64,000 bases of DNA from NCBI RefSeq assembly GCF_042477335.2, contig NC_091248.1:119806501-119870500 (forward strand), written 5' to 3'. Positions 12,535 through 23,739 of this stretch are shown piece by piece. This stretch comes from Ovis canadensis (lineage: Eukaryota; Chordata; Mammalia; Artiodactyla; Bovidae). Position 1 is the first letter of the stretch. Each line of letters begins with the position of its first letter. The notes beneath the pieces are model-generated. The model did no database searches. It was not told where the DNA came from and worked only from the letters and a program-made list of their open reading frames with translations. A program made the translations under genes and the position numbers.

Positions 12535-12650
12535 TTTGTGGCTTAAAAACGTAGACCAGGTGGCCTGAGCTCAAATCCTGACTCAGACCTTAACAAACTG
12601 AGTGACCTTGGGGATGTTTCTTAACCTCTCTCTATTTCACTTTCCTCATA
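12535..12650 (-). mobile_element. MIR SINE, antisense, left part (split)
   Basis: The left part of an antisense MIR ('gagctcaaatcctgactc', 'tttcttaacctctctct'), cut by a BovB tail at about 12651. Its continuation is at 13107-13205. Confidence 0.6.
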
Positions 12651-13106
12651 TAGTCAAAGATATGGTTTTCCAGAAGTCATGTACAGATGTGAGAGTTGGA
12701 CTGTAAAGAAGAATGAGCGCTGAAGAGTTGATGCTTTTGAACTGTGAACTATGATGCTGGAGAAGACTCATGAGGGTCCCTTGGACAGCAAGGATATCAA
12801 ACCAGTCAATCCTAAAGGAAATCAACCCTGAATATTCATTGGAAGGACTGATGCTGAAACTGAAGCTTCAGTACTTTGACCCACCTGATTCGAAGAGCTG
12901 ACTCATTGGAAAAGATCCTGATGCTGGGAAATATTGAGGGCAGGAAGAGAAGGGGGTGACAGGATGCGATGTTTGAATGGCATCACCAACTCAATGGATG
13001 AGTTTGAGCAAACTCCGAAAGATAGTGAAGAACAGGGAAGCCTGGCGTGCTGCAGTCCCTGGGGTCGTAAAGAGTTGGATGTGACTTAGCAACTGAACAA
13101 CAACAA
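12651..13106 (+). mobile_element. BovB 3'-end fragment nested in MIR
   Basis: This covers the BovB C-terminal region from 'tagtcaaaga' to the tail 'gcaactgaacaacaaca'. It lies exactly between two halves of a MIR, so it inserted after that MIR was fixed. Confidence 0.85.
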
Positions 13107-13205
13107 TTTGTAAAATAGAAATAGTATTTTCTTAATAGATTGTTGAAAGCAATGAGTGAATCAACACATGAAAACTAGAGTCCCATGTGGAGTAAATCAG
13201 TAAAT
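13107..13205 (-). mobile_element. MIR SINE, antisense, right part (split)
   Basis: It resumes with 'tttgtaaaatagaaatag' and continues through a diverged 'caatgagtgaatcaacaca'. It is the other half of the MIR at 12535-12650. Confidence 0.5.
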
Positions 13206-15209
13206 ACTGCTATTATTATTGTTTTTGTTTTGTGAAAAAGGTTACATTCTGACATAGCATAAAGAGTTAACATATTTCTTAGCACTTTGTCATATGTAGC
13301 CCAAAGTGAGTTTCCAGGTTGTTCTGATTTATACATTCATTTTCAAAATTATAGAAATAAAATGTCTTTTGGTCTGAATTGTCTGCTTTCAAATTGATAA
13401 TTTGCCTCTTGGAGGTGCTAGGAAAATTCCTAATTCTGACATAAAGTTCTCTTTGAAAAAGGTATCTATTGAAACTTAAAATAATGATTTTTTTCTTAAT
13501 AAAAATTTTATTTGAAGGAAGAAGGGATTTTCCAAGAGGTTGTAGACATACAGAGAGAAACAAATGGGGAAAAAAAGCTAAAAATATATAGAGAAAAATC
13601 ATCAGTGGACATAATGATTTAATATTCATGCATAATTCACTAACATAGAAGGATTCTAAAAGGGGAAATTCTGTAATTAAAAATCTGTGCTTCTTTTCAG
13701 CACAGGGAAGTTTAACTGTGGAAAAACTGCAGTCTCAACTGATATGTGCTTTGTTCACCTTGAACCCTACTCTTGGATTTATCCTCTCTGACTCTTGAAC
13801 ACTTGTTCTTACTTCTTGTCATTTTGACAGCTTCTCCACCTAGCCCTGACTTTCTGGTTCTTTAGTCCTTACCGGAATTCCTAATCCTGCCTTCTGCCTT
13901 GGGTGTGGGGATTTTCTTCTCTTTTAATTGAACATAGCATTTTATTAGAGATTTTGGCTTGGCTGTTGTTTGTTTCTTGGTGCCTTTGGCTAACTCCTGG
14001 ATGGTACCTCCTCCTTTGTCTACTGAGGTTTCATTAAATCCTACCCCAATCTAACAGATTCAGATGGGTGGGTCCAGTAAACTTGCTCAGGCTACCACTA
14101 ATGTTCATTCCACTGGAGCCTGGAGTATGGATGGAAAATGTAGAATTCCCCAGTAGGGAGTCTGTTGTGGTAGTCAGTTGGCTGAGTGCAGAGTTTCGCT
14201 CCCTGAGAGCAAATGAAATCAGATTCATAGGTGTGGCATTCCCAACCCCTCCCATTTCCTCTTTCAGAGAAGTCTGGAGGTGACTCCTGGGAAAGCTCAG
14301 ACTTTGTTATGTGACTTCAACAATATATTGGCTGCCCTTAATCAAAGACTGGGGTGGGAGTGGGGACGTGAGTCTGAGCAGTAGGTGATTTGCTGAGGAA
14401 AGGAGTCTTACTTGTGGCTAGAGGCACACTGAAGGGAAGTTTAGCTCTTTTGGAGAGGATATGGTCTTCTGAACCCACCAGGGAAAATACTTAATCTGCC
14501 TTCTCCTAACTGAGTCCAAGGCCATAGGGGAGAATTACCTAATACCTCACTCCCATTTTTGAGAAACCCTGCAAGTGGCCATCTTGTTTGTTTTGTTTTC
14601 ATTAAATTAGCTTTAGTTGCTAAATCCCTTAAGACTCTTACATCTGGCCGTTTTAGGCACAAAGGACCAGAGCATATCTTTTCCCCACTGTGACCAGGTT
14701 CTTAGGGTCAAAGTATGAGAACAAGAATTGTCCTTGCATTTGGAGTCCAGTTACAGGCTAGAGCTTGTTCCTGAGGCCATGTATCTCCACCGAGCACATC
14801 TGTTCTTTGGTGTATGGTGGAGAGGCCTTTAACACATGAATCCACAGTAAATTATGACAGTACCTCATGAAACGTTCCACCAGGTTTCCACCAGGGCCCG
14901 CTGTATATCCTGTGTCTCATGGAACTACTTCTCATTTTTGATACTCTCTGACCTCTCTGGCTTATCTTGATTCTACTTGATTCTTTCATACTACAGACAC
15001 TTATTTAACACTCTCTCTGCACCAGTGTACTAGATCAATCATTATTCTCAGAAGCATTGCATGTAGTGGGCAATACAGATGCAGAAATCAGTATTCCATC
15101 TTTCCATCACTGAAACAGATGCTTCAGGTATGATGGAGGGATCCTGTCATTATCAGAGGGTTCTGGCCCAGGTGATCTTTATCTCTAGCTCTCTCTTTCT
15201 GACAGCTAT
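13206..15209. other. Gene-free stretch
   Basis: The left half is AT-rich, with low-complexity open frames near 13280-13630 that look non-coding. I recognise no exon or repeat family here. Confidence 0.4.
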
Positions 15210-15286
15210 TAAAATGTACTGTTACAATATTGTAAAGTAATTAGCCTCCAATTAAAATAAATAAATAAAAAAAATAAAATGTACTG
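15210..15286 (+). mobile_element. Minimal L1_BT 3'-end insertion with target duplication
   Basis: About 53 bases (15222-15274) of the terminal L1_BT 3' end, 'gtaaagtaattagcctcc' plus an A-rich tail. They are flanked by a perfect 12-bp duplication, TAAAATGTACTG, at 15210-15221 and 15275-15286. This is an extremely 5'-truncated L1 insertion. Confidence 0.8.
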
Positions 15287-15835
15287 CTCATTTCTCTTGC
15301 CCTGGGGAGCAAAGCTGACTGAGGGCTCAAGCTGCTGAGGCCACACTTCCTGCAGACTGCTCCCAGCCAATGATGGAGACCGGAGTACTAAGGTAGGTCT
15401 GCTCCACTGAGACATGAGACTCTTCCAACAGGCAGTTTTGGCCCAAGGACTCTCCATCAGCTTGGGTGACCCTTTTTTGAAACTGTGCTGCAGTCTAGAG
15501 CTCTTCTTACCCAATTCTTTCTTCTCCCTCCCTTTTTATAGGTATCAGACCTACATTGCTATCTGAATATTCACCTTCTTTTGCTTCCTGCCACCTAAAA
15601 TCTGTTGCATGTCTAATCCTATTTCTGCCTATGTTTCTTGTGTAAAAGGTATGTGTTGTGTTTTTTCAAGTGAACTAGAATTTTGAAAATCATCCCAGAT
15701 TCTTCCTTTTCCTTCAGTTTTGATATTCATTTGGTCACTAAATCTGTTTGGTTGTGCTCTAAAAATTTTTCTCTCAAATGCCCCGCTAGTCTCTATTTAT
15801 ACTCTTTTCATTCCTTAAGAGTGACTGCAGCAGGA

Positions 15836-15987
15836 TTTATTTATTTATTTATTTTAATATCTGTTTATTTAGCATCACTGGGTCCTAGTTCCAGTGTGTG
15901 GGATCTAGTTCCCTGACTAGGTATCGAACCCAGGCCCGCTGCATTGGGAGCTCAGTGTCTTAGCCACTGGACCACCAGGGAAGCACC
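15836..15987 (-). mobile_element. CHR-2-like SINE, antisense
   Basis: It begins with a (TTTA)n inverted tail (15836-15856). It continues through 'gttccctgactaggtatcg' and ends at 'ccaccagggaagcacc', the reverse complement of the tRNA-like head. Confidence 0.7.
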
Positions 15988-16034
15988 TTAAGCATGATTT
16001 AACTAGTTCCCTTTTCCAATTCCATCCCTTCCAG

Positions 16035-16440
16035 CAAAGCATTTCTGCATTACTGGGTTGTGGGCTTCATGCAGTGAACATACAATCACAGTGCTCTTCT
16101 CAAAATTCTGCAGTGACTCTCCATTGCTCACTCCAGTCTTTTGCTTGGATAACCTCTTTGCATCTTCAATAGTTAATTTATATGTCTCCTTAAGGATGCC
16201 TTTTGTGAATCCTCAAAGCTGTGTTAAAGGCTCCTCTGGAACATTCCCAGTGTACCCTTTGTTTTTCCTTGTTATAACACTTAATACATGATCTAATTGT
16301 CTGTTTGTCTGTCTCTCCCACTATTCTGTATGTTCTTTGAAGGCAAGGTGTGCTGTGGGTGATTCTTCCTGTTTCCTTAGCACCTAATGTATAAGTGACT
16401 GGCTGATAATAACAGTTTACTGAATGAATGAACCAATGAG
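16035..16440 (+). mobile_element. L2 LINE 3' end
   Basis: Sense L2 phrases in order: 'ctgcagtgactctccattgc', later 'tatgttctttgaaggcaagg', 'ccttagcacctaatgta', and the terminal 'actgaatgaatgaa'. Ancient and diverged. Confidence 0.6.
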
Positions 16441-16522
16441 GAGCTGCCTAGTGTACTGGACAGAGCTCAGTCTCAAAAGACCTTCCAAATTAGCCACTGA
16501 TTTTCTGTGACATTTGGCAGTC
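16441..16522 (-). mobile_element. MIR SINE, antisense, left part (split)
   Basis: 'gccactgattttctgtgac' is the antisense MIR phrase. The element is interrupted by the next BovB and seems to continue at 18347. Confidence 0.45.
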
Positions 16523-18346
16523 GGAGAAAAGGAAAGATAGAAGCATCTGAATGCAGAGTTCCAAAGAATAGCAAGAAGAGATAAGAAAGCCTTCTTCAGC
16601 GATCAATGCAAAGAAATAGAGGAAAACAACAGAATGGGAAAGACTAGAGATCTCTTCAAGAAAATTAGAGATACCAAGGGAACATTTCATGCAAAGATGG
16701 GCTCAATAAAGGACAGAAATGGTATGGACCTAACAGAAGCAGAAGATATTAAGAAGAGATGGCAAGAATACACAGAAGAACTGTACAAAAAAGATCTTCA
16801 CAACCCAGATAATCACGATGGTGTGATCACTCATCTAGAGCCAGACATCCTGGAATGTGAAGTCAAGTGGGCCTTAGAAAGCATCACTACGAACAAAGCT
16901 AGAGGAGGTGATGGAATTCCAGTAGAGCTATTTCAAATCCTGAAAGATGATGCTATGAAAGTGCTGCACTCAATATGCCAGCCAATTTGGAAAACTCAGC
17001 AGTGGCCACAGGACTGGAAAAGGTCAGTTTTCATTCCAATCCCTAAGAAAGGCAGTGCCAAAGAATGCTCAAACTACCGCACAATTGCACTCATCTCACA
17101 TGCTAGTAAAGTAATGTTCAAAATTCTCCAAGCCAGTCTTCAGCAATACGTGAACCGTGAACTCCCTGACGTTCAAGCTGGCTTTAGAAAAGGCAGAGGA
17201 ACCAGAGATCAAATTGCCAACATCCGCTGGATCATCAAAAAAGCAAGAGAGTTCCAGAAAAACATCTATTTCTGCTTTATTGACTGTGCCAAAGCCTTTG
17301 ACTATGTGGATCACAATAAACTGGAAAATTCTGAAAGAGATGGGAATCCCAGACCACCTGACCTGCCTCTTGAGAAATCTGTATGCAGGTCAGGAAGCAA
17401 CAGTTAGAACTGGACATGGAAGAACAGACTGGTTCCAAATAGGAAAAGGAGTACGTCAAGGCTGTATATTGTCACCCTGCTTATTTAACTTCTATGCAGA
17501 GTACATCATGAGAAACGCTGGACTGGAAGAAACACAAGCTGGCATCAAGATTGCCGGGAGAAAGATCAATAACCCCAGATATGCAGATGACACCACCCTT
17601 ATGGCAGAAAGTGAAGAGGAACTAAAAAGCCTCTTGATGAAAGTGAAAGAGGAGAGTGAAAAAGTTGGCTTAAAGCTCAACATTCAGAAAACGAAGATCA
17701 ATGCATCTGGTCCCATCACTTCATGGGAAATAGATGGGGAAACAGTGTCAGACTTTATTTTTTTGGGCTCCAAAATCACTGCAGAGGGTGATTGCAGCCA
17801 TGAAATTAAAAGACGCTTACTCCTTGGAAGAAAAGTTATGACCAACCTAGATAACATATTGAAAAGCAGAGACATTACTTTGCCGACTAAGGTCCATCTA
17901 GTCAAGGCTATGGTTTTTCCAGTGGTCATGTATGTTGTGAGAGTTGGACTGTGAAGAAGGCTGAGCGCTGAAGAATTGATGCTTTTGAACTGTGGTGTTG
18001 GAGAAGACTCTTGAGAGTCCCTTGGACTGCAAGGAGATCCAACCAGTCCATTCTGAAGGAGATCAGCCCTGGGATTTCTTTGGAAGGAATGATGCTAAAG
18101 CTCAAACTCCAGTACTTTGGGCACCTCATGCAAAGGTTGACTCATTGGGAAAGACTTTGATGCTGGGAGGGATTGGGGGCAGGAGGAGAAGGGGACGACC
18201 GAGGATGAGATGGCTGGATGGCATCACTGACTCGATGGACGTGAGTCTGAGTGAACTCCGGGAGTTGGTGATGGACAGGGAGGCCTGGCGTGCTGCAATT
18301 CATGGGGTCGCAAAGAGTTGGACACGACTGAGTGACTGAACTGAAC
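16523..18346 (+). mobile_element. BovB LINE, 5'-truncated, RT largely readable
   Basis: This copy starts between the endonuclease and reverse transcriptase. It keeps a long open frame at 16634-17407 (257 codons) that overlaps a second at 17157-17954. RT blocks are clear: 'NYRTIALISHASKVM' (palm/fingers), motif A 'FCFIDCAKAFDYVDH', motif B 'GVRQGCILSPCLFNFY' and motif C 'YADDTTLM'. A 2-base loss near 17321 (CTGGAAAAT where other copies have CTATGGAAAAT or similar) shifts frame inside RT. A 1-base loss near 17935 shifts it again before the C-terminal region (18100-18339, '...[17 protein letters not shown]'). It ends in 'gactgaactgaac'. It is the best preserved BovB in the window and probably among the youngest. 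Confidence 0.93.
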
Positions 18347-18490
18347 TTTCTTTGATCTAAATTTTCCTCATCTGGAAGTATGAATAACCAGATTTCCCTC
18401 TTAGAACTGTTTTAAAGATGAACTGAGGTTTATAATGCCTGGGAACATAATCACTCAAGTCTAAGAAATATTAATAAATGTTTTCTTCTC
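18347..18490 (-). mobile_element. MIR SINE, antisense, right part (split)
   Basis: 'tttcctcatctggaagta' and 'taatgcctgggaaca' continue the antisense MIR cut by BovB. It ends near 'attaataaatg'. Confidence 0.5.
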
Positions 18491-19285
18491 TCTTCTAAGC
18501 AACATTGGTACTCTTTTGAAAACAATTCAAAGTTTTTAATTCCTGTTTATCCGCGCCTGATCTCATTCTTCAAAATCTTCATCAAATAAACCAAGGCATC
18601 CTTTTGCTTTAACTGTTTGCCCTAAGACTTTTCCTACAGATGTACTGAGTAGCCAAGTATGGACTCAGGACTGCACTGTATCCACCCTGGGTCGTCTTGG
18701 GCTCTATAAATAAAACAAATAAATGGTGAGACTCACAAGATGTCTTAGGCCACTCTGGCACTAGTGTACTCAGATGGGTATAGTTCAGGGATCCAGTTCA
18801 GCAGCAGGGGAATGTCAGACCTTCTTTTGCAGTGTGCTTGCTGCCAGTTACACAGTTCAGGTACAAGGAGAAGAGATCCACCTTTAGGTAAGGTTAGAAG
18901 CTGCCCTAGAATAAAAGCTTCATGTTTCAAAGAATCAGTTTCTCTTGTAATAATTTCATGGCCTTAGTTTCCAGGTTGAGCCAAGGGAGTTGGCTACACA
19001 CCTAGGAGTTATCCATCACATTCAAGGAAGCAAGAGGTCTCCATAACATATTTAACTGAAGGTCAAATTCTCATGCAGGGGGAGAAGGGATTTTGTTAAC
19101 ACTTTGCCTATAGTGACCCTTTCAGAAATGACTTCAGATAGAACCAGCTTACTCATTGCTCTTGCTAGTTAACATGATCACATCTTAATTCCATGCCTCC
19201 TGCTGCTGAGAACTCAATCACTTCATGTATCAGCCTCTGAATGTGGCCTATTACTGCAAGACACTGGGTTTCCTCTTCTTTTTTA
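18491..19285. other. Gene-free stretch
   Basis: No exon and no recognisable repeat; short open frames only. Confidence 0.4.
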
Positions 19286-20444
19286 GAACATTTACTACTT
19301 TTTTCTTTTAATTAAAGTATAGTTGATTTACAATGTTGTGTTAGTTATTGGTATATAGAAAAGTGGTTAAGATACACACACACACACACACACGCACACA
19401 CACACATTCCTTTCAGATTTTTCCACGCTATTACAAGATCTTGACTATAGTTCCCTCTGCTATACAGTAGCTCCTTGTTATTTATTTTATACATAATAGT
19501 GTGCATCTGATAATCCCAAACTCCTAGTTTATCCTTCCCTTATCTTTTCCCTTAGGGTTGCTTTGGCAGCTCTGGGTCTTCTGTGGTTCCATATAAATCT
19601 TAATACTTGTTTTAGTTCTATGAAAGAATATCATGGGTAATTTGGTAGGGACTGCACTAAATCTGTAGATTGCTTTGGGTAGTATGGCCATATATTCTTT
19701 TAATCCAAGAGTGTGGGATAACTTTCCATGTGTTTGTATCACCTTCAGTTTCCTTTATTGGTGTTTTATAGTTCACAGTATATAAGTTTTTCACCTCATT
19801 TGTTAGTTTTATTAAGTAGTTTTTTAGATGTGATTTTAAAAGGGATTTTTTTTTTCACTTTTCTGATATTTCATTGTTGGTATAAAGAAATGCAATTGAT
19901 TTCTGTATACTAATCTTCTATACTGCTACCTTTCTGAATTTGTTTATCAGTTCTAGTAGTTTCTGTGTGGAGTCCTTAGGGTTTTCTATACATAGTATCC
20001 TGTCATCTACATATAAAGATGATTTTACCTCTTCCCTTCCAATTTGGATACCGTTTATTTCTTTTTCTTGTTGGATTGCTGTGGCTAGGACTTCCAATAA
20101 TATGTTGAATAGAAGTGGTGAGAGGGGACATCCTTTTCTCGTTCTGGATTTAGTGGGAAGGTTTTTAGCTTTTCACTTTTGAGTGTTATGTTGGTTATGC
20201 ATTTGTCATAAATAGCTTTTATTATGTTAAGATAAGTTCCCTGGATATCCACTTTGGTAAGAGTTTTTGTATCATAAATGGATGTTAAGTTTTATCAAAT
20301 GCCTTTTCTGTATCTGTTGAGGTGGTCATGTAGTTTTTGTTTTCTTTTGTTGATGTGGTGTATCACATTGATCGATTGCCGTATGTTTAACCATCCTTGT
20401 GACCGGGAATGAATCCAGCTTGATCATGGTGTATGATCCTTGCA
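19286..20444 (-). mobile_element. L1 LINE, antisense (3' UTR plus ORF2 C-terminal part)
   Basis: It opens with the inverted 3' end ('gtatagttgatttacaatg') and contains a CA microsatellite. It then runs into the reverse complement of ORF2 ('gattgctttgggtagtatgg', 'ttggattgctgtggctagg', 'ggtgagaggggacatcctt'). It stops near 20444, where a BovB begins. All frames are broken. Confidence 0.85.
19374..19406. repeat. (CA)n microsatellite
   Basis: About 16 CA units with one CG interruption, inside the L1 3' region. Confidence 0.9.
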
Positions 20445-22757
20445 AAAGCTAACAAATCAGGAGAACACATTGGTCATAGCAATGCCTTCTTCCAACAACA
20501 CAAGAGATGACTCTACACATGGACATCGCCAGGTGGTCAATACTGAAATCAGACTGGTTATATTCTTTGCAGCCAGAGATGGAAAAGCTCTATAAAGTAA
20601 GCAGAAAACAAGACCTGGAGCTGAGTGTGGCTCAGATCTTGAGCTCTTTATTACAAAATTCAGGCTTAAATTGAACAAAACAGGGAAAACCACTAGGCCA
20701 TTCAGGTATGACCTAAATCAAATACCTTATGATTAAACAGTAGAGGTGATGAATAGATTCAAGAGATCAGATCAGGCAGACAGAGTGCCTGAAGAACTAT
20801 GGATGGAGGTTCATAACACTGTACAGGACATGGTGACTAAAACTATCCCAAAGAAAAAGAAATGTAAGAAGGCAAAGTGATTGTCTGAGGAAGCTTTACA
20901 AATAGCTGAGAAAAGAAGAGAAGCAAAAGGCAAGGGAAAAAGAGAAGGACATACCCAACCAAATGCAGAGTCCCAAAGAATAGCAAGGAGAGATAAGAAA
21001 GCCTTCTTAGGTGAAATGTAAAGAAATAGAGGAAAGCAATAGAATGGGAAAGACTAGAGATCTCTTCAAGAGCATTGGAGATATCAAGGGAGCATTTCAT
21101 GCAAGGGTGGGCATGATAAAGGTCAGAAATGGCAAGGACCTAACAGAAGCAGAAGAGATTGAGAAGACGTACCAAGAATACACAGAAGAACTATGCAAAA
21201 AAGATCTTAATGACCCGGATAACCACAGTAGTGTGGTCACTCACTTGGAGCCAGACATCCTGGAGTGGAAATCAAGTGGGCCTTAGGAGGCATTATTATG
21301 AATAATGCTAGTGGAGGTGATGGAATTCCAGATGAGCTATTTACAATACTAAAAGAAGATTCTGTTAAAGTGCTGTACTTAATATGCCAGAAAATTTGGA
21401 AACTCAGCATTGGCCACAGAAGTGGAAAAGATCAGTTTTCATTCCAATCCCAAAGAAGGGCAATGCCAAAGAATGTTCCAACTACCATGCAATTGCACTC
21501 ATTTCACATGCTAGCTAGGTTATGGTCAAAATCCTTTAAGCTAGGCTTCAGCAGTATGTGAACTGAGAAATCCAGATTTACAAGCTGGATTTAATAAAGG
21601 CAGAGGAACCAGAGATCAAGTTGCAAGCATTCGTTGGATCATAGAGAAAACAAGGGAATTCAGAAAAACATCTATTTTTGCTTCACTGACTATGCTAAAA
21701 CCTTTGACTGTGTGAATCATGACAAACTATGGAAAATTCTTAAAGAGATGGGAGTACCAGACCACCTTACCTGCCTCCTGAGAAACCTGTATGTAGGTCA
21801 AGAAACGTCAGAACTGGACATGGAATAACAAACTGGTTCAAAATTGGGAAAGCAGAATGTCAAGGTTATATATTGTCACCCTGCTTATTTGACTTATTGC
21901 AAAATACATCATGTGAAATGCTGGGCTGGGTGAAGCTCAAGTGGGAATCATGGTTGCTGGGAGAAATATCAACAGCCTCAGATGTGCTGATAATACCACC
22001 TTAATGGCAAAAAGTGAAGAGGAACTAAAGAGCCTTTTGATGAAGGTGAAAGAGGAGAGTGAAAAAACTGTCTTAAAAGTCAACATTCAAAAAACAAAGA
22101 TCATGGCATCTGGACCCATCACTTCATGACAAATAAATGGGGAAGAAATGAAAACTGTCACAGACTTTTTTTTTTTTTTTTCCTTGGGCTCCAAATCCAC
22201 TGGGGACGGTTACTACAGCCATGAAATAAAAAGATGCTTGCTCCTTGGAAGAAGAGCTGTGACAAACCTAGACAGTGTATTCGAAAGCAGAGACATCACT
22301 TTGCTGACAAAGGTTGTATAGTCAAAGCTATGGTTTTTCCAATAGTCATGTATGGATGTGAGAGTTGGACCATAAAGAAAGTTGAATGTCAAAGAATTGA
22401 TGCTTTTGAACTGTGGTGCTGGAGAAGACTCTTGAGCGTTCCTTGGACAGCAAGGAGATCAAACCAGTCCATCCTAAAGGAAATCAACGCTGAATATTCA
22501 TTGGAAGAACTGATGCTGAAGCTCCAGTCTTTGGCCACCTGAGGTGCAGAGCCAACTCATTGGAAGAGATCCTGATGCTATGGAAGATTAAGGGGAGGAG
22601 AAGAAGGGGGCAACAGAGGATGAGATGGTTTGATGGCATCACTGACTCAATGGACATGAGTTTGAGCAAACTCCAAGAGATATTAAAGGACAGGGAATCT
22701 TGGTGTACTGCAGTCCACAGGGTTGCAAAGAGTCTGAAAGGACTGAGTGAACAAAAC
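20445..22757 (+). mobile_element. BovB LINE, 5'-truncated, decayed
   Basis: It begins inside the endonuclease ('acatggacatcgccaggtgg'). It continues through RT blocks ('YFCFTDYAKTFDCVNH' near 21670, 'CADNTTLMAKSEEELKS' near 21973) and the C-terminal region ('MYGCESWTIKKVE' near 22345). It ends at about 22757. A poly-T expansion sits at 22166-22183. Motif C reads CADN instead of YADD, and the many frame changes show an older copy than the one at 16523-18346. Confidence 0.92.
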
Positions 22758-22980
22758 AGTTGATAGATATGTATTTACTGCTGCTCTAAACCTTGCTTTC
22801 CAGTTGATTTTGTGTTTCTTTTTGTTCCTTTCTTTTTTCTTTTTTGTTTTTCCTTTTGTGGTTTGAAGGTTTTCTTTGTATCATGCTTGAGTTCTCTTGT
22901 TTTTGTGTTTGTGAATCCATTGTATGTTTTTGATTTATAACTGCAAACCTTGGTTTTCAAATATTGAACGTTAATTCTTA
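22758..22980. other. T-rich low-complexity spacer
   Basis: Alternating TTTTC/TTTTG low-complexity sequence between two BovB pieces; nothing coding. Confidence 0.5.
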
Positions 22981-23077
22981 TCAGTTCAGTTCAGTCGCTC
23001 AGTCGTGTCCTACTCTTTGTGATCCCATGGACTGCAGCATGCCACGCTTCCCTGTCCATCACCAACTCCCGGAGCTG
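22981..23077 (-). mobile_element. BovB 3' tail fragment, antisense
   Basis: It begins with the inverted tail 'tcagttcagttcagtcgctc' and runs about 97 bases to 'caactcccggagctg'. Confidence 0.85.
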
Positions 23078-23739
23078 GTGATATAATTAAGATGTAATTC
23101 TTGTATCTTATTCTATATTGTTTATTCTGTTTAAACGTGGTAGGTCTAATATTTCAATGTAATTACTTCAATGTAATAATCAATGTTGTAGATAGTTAAG
23201 TGGAAATATGTGCTCTGATACAACCTTTCCTTTAATTGTTGCCTTGCTTGCTCACTCTGTGTTGCCTGTTTGATGTGGCCACCTGTGGTGGTGGTGGTGG
23301 TGTGTGTGTGTGTGTGTGTGTATAGGAGCGAGGCATGGGAATTCCCACCATATTCTGAGGTTGCTATGAAGAGAAGTCCAGGCATGCTGGGCCAGAATTC
23401 AGTCATTTGATTTTGATAACCTTGGAGTCTGCTGTAGTTTTCCCCTCTAGCTTTCCTTCTCCCGGAGAAGTGGACTCCCAGGTTCACTTTGGTGGTTTTA
23501 ATTAGGCATTTCTAAGGAAAACAGGATATGAATGAAGAAATAGTAATGCAATCCTTGGAAGATTTGCATCTCAGTAAAAGCAGCTGGCTCTTAGACCACT
23601 AATGGTTCATTTGCCACAGTGGGGAAATTAAAATAGGAAATATCTTTTCTGGCTTGGTACTGGTGCCTGCTTGTACATTACAATATTTTCCCTGCTCCCA
23701 GCATCAGCACCACATCTCCTGAGTCCTCAATGAGTAAAG
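23078..23739. other. TAS2R4 upstream region
   Basis: No exon seen. It contains a microsatellite at 23284-23322. The ~400 bases next to the receptor start carry no recognisable repeat and should hold its promoter; no clear TATA box could be identified. Confidence 0.4.
23284..23322. repeat. Compound (TGG)n(TG)n microsatellite
   Basis: About six TGG units pass into about ten TG units. Confidence 0.9.

Noticed and set aside
13279-13629. 116-codon antisense open frame
   Set aside because: AT-rich, with a Lys/Phe/Ile/Asn-biased composition typical of chance frames.
16634-17407. 257-codon open frame as a host gene
   Set aside because: It is BovB reverse transcriptase (motifs A, B and C follow in order) and similar frames recur at four other BovB copies in the window.
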